From assembly GCA_014281115.1 (NCBI GenBank), contig JACONQ010000015.1, positions 1,922,001 to 1,986,000 of the forward strand: a stretch of 64,000 bases of DNA. Direction: 5' to 3'. Positions 49,050 to 59,888 of the stretch are shown in pieces. This DNA comes from Laburnicola sp. R22_1 (taxonomy: Eukaryota > Ascomycota > Dothideomycetes > Pleosporales > Didymosphaeriaceae). The number at the start of each line of letters is the position of its first letter. Within the stretch, counting starts at the first letter, position 1. The position numbers and the translations under genes were made by a program. The notes under the pieces are model-generated. The model was not told the DNA's origin and did no database searches. It worked only from the letters and a program-made list of their open reading frames with translations.

Positions 49050-50993
49050 TATAGCCGAGCTTAGTGTACTTAGCCGCTCCAAACAAGTGTTCAGCCGTTA
49101 GATGTGGGAGCGTAGGAAGGTTACTGCAGCTCTCCAAGATGGCTCTCGTAAGTGGATCACCCTCCTGGCAGCTGTCTGCGCAGATAGGAGTGCTCTCTCG
49201 CCCAGCCTCATCTACTAGTCGGCGAATAGCTTACTGCAGGCCTCATAGGTAGCCGCCATTAAAGCTAGGCAACACAACGTCTTTGTGGCTTCATCTCTAT
49301 TAGGATGGACAAACAACAACATTAGATTAGCGTGGCTAGAGCAGGTATTCAATCGCTATACAAAGCAAAAAGCGCGTCGCGGGAGGGACTAGCGTCTCCT
49401 CATACTTAACAGCGATGGCAGTCACCTTACAAAGGACTTTATTAACTACTGCAACTCCCATCGTATACTCCTGGCCGTGTTTCCCCCTCACTCTACTCAC
49501 ACGCTTTAGCCACTTAATATTGTTTGCTTTAAGCCTCTCTTAAGTAGCTACTCTAAGAAGCTCTCCAGCCACCTCCAAAGGAGCCAAGGGCTCATCCTAG
49601 TTACAAAGGGAGACTTCTTCCCATTATTCTAGAGTGCCTGGCAGTCTGCCTTTATAATAGAGACGATCCTTCATTCCTTTAAAGCCACTAGCATATGGCC
49701 TATAGAGCCAGAGGCTATACTCAAACGCTTTAAGAGAGAGAGCTCCAGCGAGCATAGAGGAGGTAAAGCATGTCCCCTAGCACCTAAAGAGAGCAACTGG
49801 CGTCACATAGAGCGTCTCATACGCTCTACAGTAAGGGATACTACCGCAGAGGACTCTAAGACGCTCTCTTAAACGCTCTACTCACTCGCAGCTCAAAACA
49901 AGCTACTACACTATAAGAATAATAGCCTAAGAGAGGCTCTTACTATTAAGAGGAGGCACAAAAAGCGCAGCAAACCTCTTAACTTGCAGCAGCGCAAGGA
50001 GTACTATAGTAGTGCTGTCTTCTAGTCACCGCGCAAGCTAAGAGAGGCACGTACACGTAAGGCAGTAGTACAATACCAAAAGCATAAGAAGCAGCTTGCA
50101 AAGGCGAACAGGAAGGAGCTTTAAGCTGCTGCTAAGCTCCTCCAAGAGCAAGAGGCTAAGGAGAGACGCGTAGCGAGAGAGAGAGCCAAAGTGGTAAGAG
50201 ATCAGCTAAAGGCCGAACAGGCAGCTACTCGCGCGGCCAGAATCGAGGCCCAAAACACTAAAAGAGCATCTAAAACTGCCTAAATAGGTAAGCGCAAAGC
50301 CTCAAGAGCGCCCTTAGCAAAGCGTGAGCCCAAGAGACGCGCGCGCGGTACTGCAGCTGTCAGGGAGTCGCCAGAAGCTGCACCAGCTGCTCCACCCAAA
50401 ATCAACTCTCGTGGCCGCACCATCAACGTTCCACGCAAATATAGATAATACAAATCAATCGCGAGCATGTTACGGGTCTCTCCACCAAAAAATCTCGTTA
50501 AAAGAGCTATTATAGCTGTTACAATAACCTCATCTTTGTGGTGGTGAGCATGTTGTTCGTGGCCCGTTACGCGACTTGGCCCGTTACGCGCACGGACACG
50601 GTAAACTTCAAGCTGCTAAGGCCGCCACGCGACGTAAATCGCATAAAAGAAAGCGAGTACAGCGTAAAGGAGTCCTTATAGCTAAAGAGGGCCAGCGGCT
50701 AGCCACTCTAAAGAAGTTTAGGGCGCGCAGTGATGGGCAAAAGGCGAAGAAGAGGGTGCGCGCTAATAGAGGCGAATCTGCTCAACGGCGCTATAGACGC
50801 TGCGGCAAGCCCAGGCATAACAAAATAACCTGTAGGCAGCCTATAGAAGTAGATTCTGAATAGATTGGCCTATTTGGACTATCGAAAATAGTTCGTGTTG
50901 ACTCTGTACTATCGTGAATAGTACAGAACTTAGTGGGGTCTTGGCAAAGTGATCGACTCGATGGAATGATCGACTCGAGTGCAAAGTACGATA

Positions 50994-51110
50994 TATAGAA
51001 TTAAAAAATTAAAAATTAAAGTAATATAATAAGTACTTAGCTAAAATTAGTAAGACTTATAGTATTACTATTATATATAACTATTGCTAGGAGAGTAGAG
51101 GTTAGCTGTG
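50994..51110. other. Short AT-rich spacer
   Basis: Between the end of Pg1-c and the copia target duplication. Nothing recognised. Confidence 0.5.
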
Positions 51111-51162
51111 GGAGCTGTAAGCAGTTGGGTAGTATGTGTAGAAAGTGTATATCGTAGAAGTA

Positions 51163-52953
51163 AGCTCGGCTATATAGCTATTAATTACATAGGGTTCCTA
51201 ATTACCCTACCAAAACGCGCACCCTAAATAAAACACGCGATATCTCTTAATAACGCTCTTATAATTGTCATTAAGTACACATAGATTTAAGCGCTATAGC
51301 TACTATAGCTACTACAGCCCTTTCTAAAGCGCTTAATATAGTATATTTACGTTGCTAAGCTGCTAAAGCCTTAGCTGCGCGCATACCCTTTATAATAGTC
51401 TCTACCTCTGCAAAGCATTAATTTAGGTCTATTTGAACGCGCTTTTGTGGCCGGTAAGAGCTAGTAGTCTGTAGATAATACTTAAGGCGTCTTTTCTCTA
51501 ATTCTAGCCCTGCAGCTCTAGCATTTACAGCTGCTAGCGCCTTACCTACTTTTTATAGGAGGAGCTGGGTCCTATAACCTAGGTTTTTAAGGCTCTAGAC
51601 GCTGCGCTGCGCTAAGTAGAGATCCTAAGGGCCTTAAGGGGTAGAGAGAAAGCTCTAAGGCTGCTGCTAAGGTTGCTGCTAAGGCGTAGGCGTTGTAGGC
51701 CTCTAAGAGACCTGCGACAAGCTAAGCACGTAATTAATATTAAATAGGCAGATACTAGCAGCCTACTAACTAGCTCGAATTACACGCTCTATAAAGCCTT
51801 CCTCCCTAGCTTAATAGTAGCAGGCAATAAAGCGCTTCTTCTTAATAGGCGCGGCGTTGTCAAGCGATGCGAGCTCCTGGATTTGGCGTTAGTAACTAGA
51901 CTTAATTACTAAGAAAGGAGCGAGATCTAGAGGCTATAGAATATGAGAGGAGTGCGCAGGTAGGTATAGAAGCTTAATTCGATGCTGTTTACAGAGCCAG
52001 AGGAACTTAATATTAATATAGCTGCTATAGCTATTAAGAATAAGCAGGCAGTACTAGCTGTTAGCTAGCGCTGTCTTAGAGATAAATATACGCTGCAGCC
52101 ACTTAACACCTATTACATTTAATGTCTATCTATTCTTAGAGGTTGTATAGAGCCAGTTAGGTATTAATTTGGCTAGGAACTAGGTAGTCTGTAGGCTCTG
52201 GCCCTTAAAGATAACTACGCAGCGCAGCTTCTGCCCTGTTGCCGATACGCACTTAATTATTAAGACCCACTCGTAATTCTCTAGCAACTTAACGTAAGCC
52301 TTCTTCTTTAATGCCCTAGTAAGAACTCTAGTGTTAGTACATACACCTAGCGTAATGCTAGTCTTATTCATATTGTACGTATTCTCTATCTATATATTAA
52401 GTCGCTGTTAAGTCTGCTTATAGAGCTCTAGGAACGCGCGGAGCTATTCTAGCGTAGCTGCCTTAGCTCTCTAGGCGTTAAGCTTCCAGCCTACTACTAA
52501 GGCGACGCGTAGCTAGCGCTTAATAAAGTGTAAGAGCTAGAGCTTGCTAACAGGCTAATTATCGCTGTTTATGCGCAGAATTTAATTCGCCATCTCTTGC
52601 GCGCGAGCGTGTGGAGGAGGATAGCCGCGTGCGTCTTCTTTAAGGATCCATTTAACAAGGAAATCCTCTTATAGAGGAGTCAATCGCTGCTAGTGTTAAT
52701 AGCTAAGCGCGCTTGTTATTACGCCACGGAGTCGCGTTAATAGCGTAGATTAAGAGATATTATACGCCTTTACAGCTGCGTGTTGGCTAGAATAAAGACC
52801 TACGTTGAAATTGCTAATAGCTAATTGTATAGCTAGCTTACGGGCGTCCATTTTAATAAGCGTTGTTGAGAGATATCGCGTGTTTTGTTTAGGGTGCGCG
52901 TTTTAGTGGGGTGATTAGAAACCCTATGTGATTAATAACTATATAGCCGAGCT
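51163..52953 (-). mobile_element. pogo-type transposon Pg3-b (1791 bp) inside copia LTR
   Basis: Ends AGCTCGGCTATATAG in inverted orientation; TA at 51161-51162 and 52954-52955. Same length as Pg3-a, more RIPed. Confidence 0.93.
51259..52851 (-). pseudogene. Pg3-b transposase, RIPed
   Basis: 1593 nt, exactly the Pg3-a span. The first catalytic block reads MNKTSITLG where Pg3-a has NMDKTSIALG, so its Asp has become Asn. Longest clean piece runs 52180-52371. Numerous stops elsewhere. Confidence 0.85.
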
Positions 52954-55900
52954 TATCTATATTTAGATGTGTATATGCCTGTGTATTGTATATAGAGTAA
53001 TTAGAGACTCGTATATAGTAGGCGAGCTAACTTATAAGACTAATATTGTTATGTGATATAGCTCTAGGCTGCTTACATACCCCTTTTAGGTTCGAACGCA
53101 TATTTAAAGCTAATATTGGCTATAGGTCCCCCTCTGCCTTTATGTGGCAGCTATATTTAGGTTAAGAACTAGTCTCTGTATTAGTGTAGTCCTAGATAGG
53201 TAGCCGTCCGCCATTATAGTGTTAGTAGACCTCGCTTTATATTATAGGCGTCCCTAATAGTAGGACGTCTCCTAGAGCTAGTATTAAGATCCTTATTGCT
53301 TCGCGTTCTATGCTAAGATTAATAAGCCTTATAGGTAGAGCTTAATACATAATGCAAGCATATTTACTCTATATATAAAGGTAAAATATAGCGTAAAGCT
53401 AAGTATATAATAGAGCTAAGTAAAGTGTAGGGGTATAGCGTAGAGCTGTGTATAGGATAGAGCTTAGTAAATATATAGCCTTGTTAAACTTATAAAAACC
53501 ATATAGGAGAAACTAGGAAGAGTACTATACTGTAGGGAAGCTTATTTAGAAGGAAATAGTTAAAAATAAAGAAGAGAAACCTAGTTTTCGTGCTTCTGCC
53601 TAGGTAGTAGCTTAGTAAGGCTGTTAGCTGGTTGACAGCTTGTCTGGATGTATAAGAGATTAATGTTGTTAGATTAAGCTTCTTGGCGTAGCTAGTAATA
53701 ATAGATATTAACGTGCCGTATAGTAGTCTTAAGACGAGGCGTAGTAGAGGTAAAAAGCTAAATAGTCTACTAATTATCACAGTATAGAAGGCGTTTATAA
53801 TCTAGATTAAAGTCAATTTGTTTAAAGACTCTTCACCACTAGATTAGTTTAGTACCTACAGATAATGCGATAACTAGCTCTGCTTCTATAGTAGACTTAG
53901 TAATATAGCGTTAGAGTGTTGCTTTCTAGTCTATAGGTTCGCTAAATAGGAAGAAGATGTAGCCTTATAAGCTCTTACGTGTGATCTTATTATTAGCGTA
54001 CGACGCATCTGTTGCTCCAAAGAACTTAGGCTAAGTCTAGTTGGCTATATAGACTAATTCGTTTAAGATAGAGGCTGTGTAGTAGAGAGCTCGATCTTTG
54101 GTGCCTAGCAGGTAGGCGATTGTCTAGTAGGCTGCGTTAAGATAACGTGAAGATGGATTTGTGAGAAACTTAGCTAGTTTAGAATAAGCTTTTAAGATAT
54201 TAGGTTAGGTAGCTCTAGCCGCGTAGCCTATAGAGCCTACAAGCTAAGCATATCTGTACTTAGTGAAGTCATTTGCCTAATCCTTAGATAGTAATAGCTC
54301 TTCTAGAGGTAGTAGGGTAGCTAGTAACTTTGTGTATAGCTTTAGTAAAGAATACTTCTATGCCAGCTTCTTAATATATAAAGCTTATAATAGCCAAATA
54401 GAGCCATTCTTATAGTCTCTATGCGTTTAAATGCCACAGAACGTTTAAAGCTCTCCTAGAGATCGAATCTTATATTGGCGCAGGAGCTTCTGCTCGAATT
54501 TATATAGTGCAGCCTTGTAGGCTAGTAGGTAGAGTACAACAATGTCATCCACATAGAAGAAGACTAGAAGCTTGTTATTCTTCTATAGACAAGGAACGTC
54601 TTTAACTTCGCGTAGGCCTAGCTTAGTAAGCGTCTTAATAAGCTCTTAATACTAGATTAGTGGTGAGGTCTTTAGGCTGTATAGAGCTTAACGTAGTCTC
54701 TATAGATAGTTAGGGTTAGAGAATCCTTCTAGTAAGTGACAATAGACTAGTGTTACGAGCTAAGCGTTTGTAAATGCGTTAACAGCATGATATTAACGGA
54801 TTTCTATGTTAAAGTAGGCAGCTATAGCGACTAGAGCTTAGAATATTCAAACCGCTAGAGTGGCTGCGTAGGTATCCTTAGTAGTCGCCTGTAGATCGCC
54901 TTGTATGCAGATACAGGCCTTATATTTTGTAAGGTAGCTTTGATTATTAAGCTTGTACTTAAAGACCTACATTAATGGGAGGACCTCTTAGTCTTGCGGG
55001 TTGAACTCCTGCTAGGTAATCCTCTTATACGTGCCTTTTTGCTTCATATTGCTAATTTCTTATTTTATAGCCTAGAGGAAGCCTTCCCTATGTAAAGATG
55101 GCATTTTTATCACATCTCTATAGAGACGCGGCTTAGGAGGTAGCTTGGTGTAGTAAAATCGTGTTTTTAATGCTATAGCTAAGGCTGCTACGTATGCTAA
55201 CTAGTATGTGCTAATAAAGAAGCTACTATTCTTCTAATATGGCTTTCTAGATCTTGTTAACCCTTTAGGTAGTATGTGAGACTAACAAAGGTTGCTATTA
55301 ATTAGTTCTTAATTCTCTGCTTGGTTCGAGTCCGTTTGTAAGACAGAATCTAATATTTTACGTTTGCGCTTCTTTAAAGATGTGGATAGTAGTAGTGAGC
55401 TAGTTAGTGTAGCTAATAGTAAGCATAGTAAGTTATTATAAGGTGAGCCCTGTGAGCTGCTATAAACCTTAGTAGTCTCTATTTAACTTAGTGTTGGAAG
55501 CTGCTAATAGTGACTTCTTGTCTAGTGTTAGGTTGTTGTTACTCTTTACGTTAATTGGCTTTGCTCTATAATAGTAGCAGTCTGGCTGGACTAGTCTAGA
55601 TCTAATATAAGCTCGTCTTCAGATAAATCTTCTGTAGAGCTGTCTTAGCTGCGTATTAAAGGTAGTTGATACTTATGGGCGAATTGCTCTAGCTTAGAGC
55701 CTTATAGGAGCGGATCTGCTTTATTGTGTGGTTGATAGAAGAGGTCTTCTCGAAAGGTAACATCTCTTACACGAATGACTTTGCCTCTATAAGCTTGGCT
55801 TCTCGCCTTAGGCATCTAGATTTAGTAGATGTTTAACAAGTTGTAGCCAACTAGGTATCCTACTAAAGCTTAAGAACTAAGCTTGTCTATTTATAGTATT

Positions 55901-58367
55901 TGCTTGCGCAGTGCGTATGCTTAGCAGCTATAGACGCGTAGGTAAGCAATTAACGGTTTCTTGCTGTAGGCAATTTCGAATAGTGTTTTCTAGCCTAGTA
56001 ATCGCGTGGGTGTGCGATTGAGCAGGTATGCTGCTGTGGGGTAGATCTCAGAGCCAAGTGCTAGAGGTAGGTTTGAGGTAATCCTCATTAAACGACTTCT
56101 CTTAATAAGACTCCTGCCTGAGCGCTCTGCTAAGCCGTTCTGCTCTTTAGTGTGTAGAGCTCTAATCTGTAGCTTAATGCCTTCTTTCTAATAGTAGTCT
56201 CTAGCAGAGTTATCTGCCAGGCCATATCCTCGCTTGTTGTTAGTAATAAGAAAGGTGACAGTTATGTTGAATTCTCGTTTAATCGTTTAATCTAGTTATC
56301 TAATAATAGATAGTAGCGTAGGCTTGTCTCGTCTAGGTATCGTGTAGACAAAATGGAACTTCAAGAATAGGTCAAACCCGTAGAAGATATATTAATCACT
56401 ATTGTAGGCTCTTGTGTCAAGCTTAATTAGGTCGATAGCGATAGTTTTAAAGGCTTGGGTTGCCCCTATCTTATAGCCTATTTGACGCGAGATAATCTAA
56501 TGTGCTTTGCTTTGTAGGCATTCTTCGCAGTTAACTGTTTAAGGAGCAGTTCTAGTAGCTAGCTATATGCCTATCATGTGACTTGACAGTTAGTTAATCG
56601 CATTATTACTTGGATATCCTATAAGGACATAGAGCTGGGCCTTGCTCAGCGATCTTGATTTAGGCGGTAGGGCTAAGTACTGTGGCCGACGTTGATGGGT
56701 AGCGAATGTTTGAAGCTGAGTAGATTGGGTAGATGGAGGATTAGTTCGATGGACTACTAGCCAGTGACCACCTAGCCTAGTGAGGCTAGCGATGTCTTTA
56801 ACTCGTGACCCTGATAAGTTGGACCGATATAGAGTGTTTCTTCCTAAGTTAAAATGGATGTTTAACAATAATAGTTAGGCTAGAGAGACTAGGCTTGTAA
56901 AGAAGCTTGGTATTAAGGCGACGCGCTTGAGCTTTGTCTTTCTCTGTCCTTAAGGCGTCAATAGGAGTATCTCAACTTCTCCCCATGCCTGAATAGCCAT
57001 CTCTGTGCCTCCTGCGAGGACAACATTGTCTGGCGATGCAGGAGCCTTCTATTAGAACTTGGTAGAATTGTTGCAGATATGGATATTAGTGGCTAGATCT
57101 AGCGTCTATAAGTGGAGGAGCGGGAAGTGTTGTAGCGTTAGCCCATTATTAAATGCCGATAAGTAGACAGCGTAGGCTTTATAGGGAAGGTCGGCTGCAG
57201 GTGCATCACCTGCGTCGATTTCTATTGAATCAGGTTCTAACCTGTGGCTCCCTTGAACCCTACGCTTCTTATAGCGCTAATTCTTTTCCTAAATCTTATT
57301 TAGTATGCCTTTCGTATCCTTAGCTTCGTATTTAACTATCTTCTTAGCTTTTTTAGGGTTTTCGACGAATCCTCCTCTGCGCTGTGAGGTGTTAATGTAC
57401 GGACACTATCCCCAATAGTGTAGATCCCCACAGAGACATAGCTTTAATAGCTTTAATAGCTTGTCCTAATAAGGTCTCTTTCTGTTGTTTTGTCTATATA
57501 GAGACTCCTCTTGATTCAATGTAGCTGCAAATGCTTCGCCTTGGATAGTTGATTTTGTTGCGGTCGTACGATAGTAGCGTAGGTATCCTGCTAGTAGTTT
57601 AGGTAGTGTTGGCTGGATAGAGTCGCTATCTGAGGCAGTTAAGATAGTTTCCGCGTTAAATACTGTGATAGCGATAGTAGCAGTGTAGCTAGGGTCGATC
57701 TGCCTAATAGCTTAAATAAGGTCCTTGTGAGGTTGGTAGCCATGCGTCTCTAGTAGCTTGAGTTGTTTAGCCCTATTGTAGGCAGTAAGAAAGGTGCTAC
57801 ACTACTCCTCTAGATTCTCTCTACAAGCATGTAGTACTTTAGTAGTATTGTAGGCTTTCTGGACCTAATATTCTTAATTAGCTATTGTAGGGCTGTAGAG
57901 CTCCTATAGCATCTTAAGCTAATTGTGGAGGGACTTTTGGTCCTTAATTTAATAGACTAGGTCCTAAGTAATAGTGTTAGCTACGTGCGCTTTAATTTGG
58001 CCAATCTTATCTTTAGTTCGTCTGTATTCCTTAAGCTCCCTATAGTAGAGACTTATTTCCTAATTGTACTGCGCTTGAGCTTTAGTAGTAAGTTCTATTG
58101 CTGGCGATCCGTCTTCATTAACAGTTTGAAGCTAGGCAGGTTGCTAAGGCTTGCTAAGCGTTGATAGGGGTGATAGATCTGGATTAATATATCCCCATAC
58201 GTCTCCAGCCTCTGCGAGCCTTTTGACAGTATAGATTCATAGTTCCTAGTTATATAGACCGTAAAGGATAATCGAAGAGCTGGCCTTTGATATAGCAAGA
58301 TAGAGTAGGCTTAATTAATAGATAGGTAGGTAGGGAGTCAATGTATGTATATAAGTGCGGATTAGGC

Positions 58368-58379
58368 CAGGCTCATAAC
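58368..58379 (-). other. Probable primer-binding site (initiator tRNA-Met half-molecule type)
   Basis: Immediately inside the 5' LTR the minus strand reads GTTATGAGCC, complementary to GGCTCATAAC, the anticodon stem-loop sequence of initiator tRNA-Met. Copia-type elements are known to prime from an internal fragment of that tRNA. Confidence 0.55.
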
Positions 58380-58548
58380 TGTAAGCAGTTAGGTAGTATG
58401 TGTAGAAAGTGTATATCATAGAAGTATCTGTGTTCAGATGTGTATATGCCTCTGTATTGTACATGGAGTGATCAGAGGCTCGTATATAGTAGGCGAGCTG
58501 ACTCATGAGACTAATGTCGTCATGTGACATAGCTCTAGGCTGCTTACA
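58380..58548 (-). repeat. 5' LTR of copia element, 169 bp
   Basis: TGTAAGCAG at one end, CTGCTTACA at the other; flanked by GGAGC. Contains the copia promoter by family. Confidence 0.92.
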
Positions 58549-58599
58549 GGAGCGGCACTGTTAAATGCCGACTATGTGACACTGTTAAAAATCATCCGA

Positions 58600-59888
58600 C
58601 TAATGGCCGTCCCTGCCCTCTACTACACCGAAAGCACCGCCGCCTCTGCCAAACATAACTCGCACGTCTCCCACAATGCTTTCGGGCTTCTCAAACGCAG
58701 CAAAGTGTCCACCCTTTTCGTGTTCCGAGATGAACGCTATCGGCCCTAAGCCTCTCGCCCAGCTCTTCGGGAGCAGGCAGAGCTCCTTCGGGAAATACCC
58801 AAGACCCTGTGTTATGGTCGTGTAAGTGTACGAAACAGCAAGGGGATAACGGCGGTGCGTGGGAGTCGACTTACGAGTTTCACGTTCGGCACCCAGGTTG
58901 AGTACGCTTGCGGGACCGTATACTCTCCCCTGATGCTCTCGTAGTAGATCCGCAAGCTAGCCGCGGATCCAGCACGACTGAACCAATATACACTGACCCA
59001 GTCCAATACCTCGTCGTCCGTCCATGGGTAGCTGTCCGTCCAGTCATGAAGTTTCTCGTAGATCCATGCTAGGACAGCTACGGGACTATCGCTTAATCCA
59101 TACCCAAGCGTCTGCGGCTTGGTACTCTGAACCTGGAAGTACCCAGATCCCTCCTTCCGAAACCACTGGGTACGCTCGAAGCCTGCTTTCTCTTTGGCAC
59201 TGAATGTGCCCGTCAGATACTTGATTCCAGAGCTAAGAAGCGCCAGGGGGCTCTTGTAGGGTGGTCCGCAGGCAATCATGTTGATGTGTGAGGCTTTGAG
59301 CGACTGCGGGTAGAGCATGCCCATGGTACGGGTTATAATGCTGCCCCAGTCACCGCCCTGGCTCACGTACTGCGGGTATTCAAGCTTCAGCATAAGCTTG
59401 TGGCACGTTTCGGCGTATTGCTTCAACCCAAATCCCTTCTTCTTGACCACGCCTGAGAAGCCGAAATTGGGCAGCGAAGGCGCGATCACGTGGAATGCTG
59501 GCCCTCCATTCTTCTCGCTGTCGGCAAGTAGAGGTAGCAACTTCTCCACCTCCAGAAAATGACCAGGCCAGCCATGAACAAATAGCAATGGGATGGCGTC
59601 TTTGTTCGACGACCTTTGGTGCACAAAATGGATGTCAACGGGGTCGAACCCGTCCACGTCGATGGGCGTCTCGAAATTCGGAAGCTTGTTGATATTGGCT
59701 TCTGCGCGACGCCAATCGTAGCGTGTCATCCAATGCTCGACCAGGCGTTTGATGTCAGCTAGCGGCGCACCGTAATCCCAGCCTGCTAAATCGAGCTCGT
59801 CCGGTAAAAGGGTAAGCGATAGCTTCTCCTGCAGCTGCTTCAGCCGCGAGTCTGGAATCGAAACTGTGAAAGGGCGAATATCAGCCAT
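58600..59888 (-). CDS. Epoxide hydrolase (EHN domain, alpha/beta hydrolase), 406 aa
   Basis: Exons 59888-58875 and 58806-58600 with a 68-bp GTAAGT...AG intron give 406 residues. Residues about 3-110 form the epoxide hydrolase N-terminal domain. The hydrolase core has the oxyanion-hole motif HGWPG (105-109), nucleophile Asp180 in QGGDWGS, a probable charge-relay acid Glu346 in FPKE, and catalytic His372 in EKGGHFAAFEKP. The last two lie in exon 2, so the single-exon reading would lack them. Order and spacing fit microsomal-type and Aspergillus niger-type epoxide hydrolases, which open epoxides to vicinal diols, for detoxification or metabolite synthesis. No signal peptide is evident. The gene is intact and unRIPed, in a 2-kb island between transposons; a copia LTR starts 51 bp past its stop. 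Confidence 0.92.

Larger units (their letters stand above)
45157..49061 (+). mobile_element. pogo-type transposon Pg3-a, split by Pg2-c
   Basis: Begins AGCTCGGCTATATAG and ends with the complement; TA at 45155-45156 and 49062-49063. Own length after removing Pg2-c and one TA is 1791 bp, identical to Pg3-b. The TIR extends inward through a doubled TGATCAC box to about 90 bp. Pg2-c landed within its right terminal repeat, 10 bp from the end. Confidence 0.92.
40627..50448 (+). pseudogene. Pg2-a transposase in four pieces
   Basis: Starts MALINNTIAAINSLEP and reads IIRNFASKISS to the first insert. After removal of Pg4 and Pg2-b the same frame runs into VTRFL, then IDATRH and IYNIDKKGFIIKL up to Pg3-a, and resumes after 49064. 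In the third catalytic-core block LLILDGHGSH has become LLILNSDGSH, and PLD became PLN, so it is catalytically dead. The tail is a Lys/Glu/Arg-rich predicted coiled coil. Ends PPKINSRGRTINVPRKYR. Confidence 0.82.
40529..50601 (+). mobile_element. pogo-type transposon Pg2-a, hosting three further insertions
   Basis: Ends CCGTGTTCG... and ...CGGACACGG, TA duplicated at 40527-40528 and 50602-50603. Own length is 2135 bp after subtracting Pg4, Pg2-b and Pg3-a with their TAs, close to 2112 bp of the two other family members. Its right terminal repeat holds GCGTAACGGGCCA twice. Segments that belong to it: 40529-40918, 42836-42842, 44957-45156, 49064-50601. Confidence 0.9.
39140..50863 (+). pseudogene. 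Pg1-c transposase, RIPed and split
   Basis: N-terminal HTH and DDE core lie at 39140-40528; the C-terminal basic tail with the zinc knuckle (CGKPRHNKITC, first Cys lost) at 50604-50863. Many stops. The second catalytic Asp is Asn (LIINSYKSYN) and the third is also Asn (QPLNVGCF). Confidence 0.85.
39050..50991 (+). mobile_element. pogo-type transposon Pg1-c, split by a 10-kb nest
   Basis: Left part 39050-40528, right part 50604-50991; 1867 bp once the insert and one TA are removed, matching Pg1-a, -b and -d. TA flanks at 39048-39049 and 50992-50993. Boxes at both ends are of the CGATCA type. Split by Pg2-a at TA (40527-40528/50602-50603). The oldest layer of the nest and heavily RIPed on the left. 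Confidence 0.92.
51116..53077 (-). repeat. 3' LTR of copia element, interrupted by Pg3-b
   Basis: 169 bp of LTR (51116-51162 and 52956-53077) after removal of Pg3-b and one TA. Exact length match to the other LTR. Confidence 0.9.
51116..58548 (-). mobile_element. Ty1/copia LTR retrotransposon, complete
   Basis: LTRs of 169 bp (one split by Pg3-b) start TGTAAGCAG and end CTGCTTACA; 5-bp duplication GGAGC at 51111-51115 and 58549-58553. About 5.6 kb without the insert. Minus-strand order is gag with zinc-knuckle remnant near 57400-57440, integrase about 56150-56750 (HMIGI, VNCEECLQSKAH), reverse transcriptase about 54000-55200 with intact YVDD (about 54540-54565), RNase H about 53780-54000. 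Integrase before RT is diagnostic of copia. AAAAGGGG next to the left LTR is the polypurine tract. Moderately RIPed, many stops. Confidence 0.92.

Noticed and set aside
10555..59888. A possible metabolite gene cluster (efflux pump plus epoxide hydrolase)
   Set aside because: The two genes are over 43 kb apart with only transposons between them and no backbone synthase.
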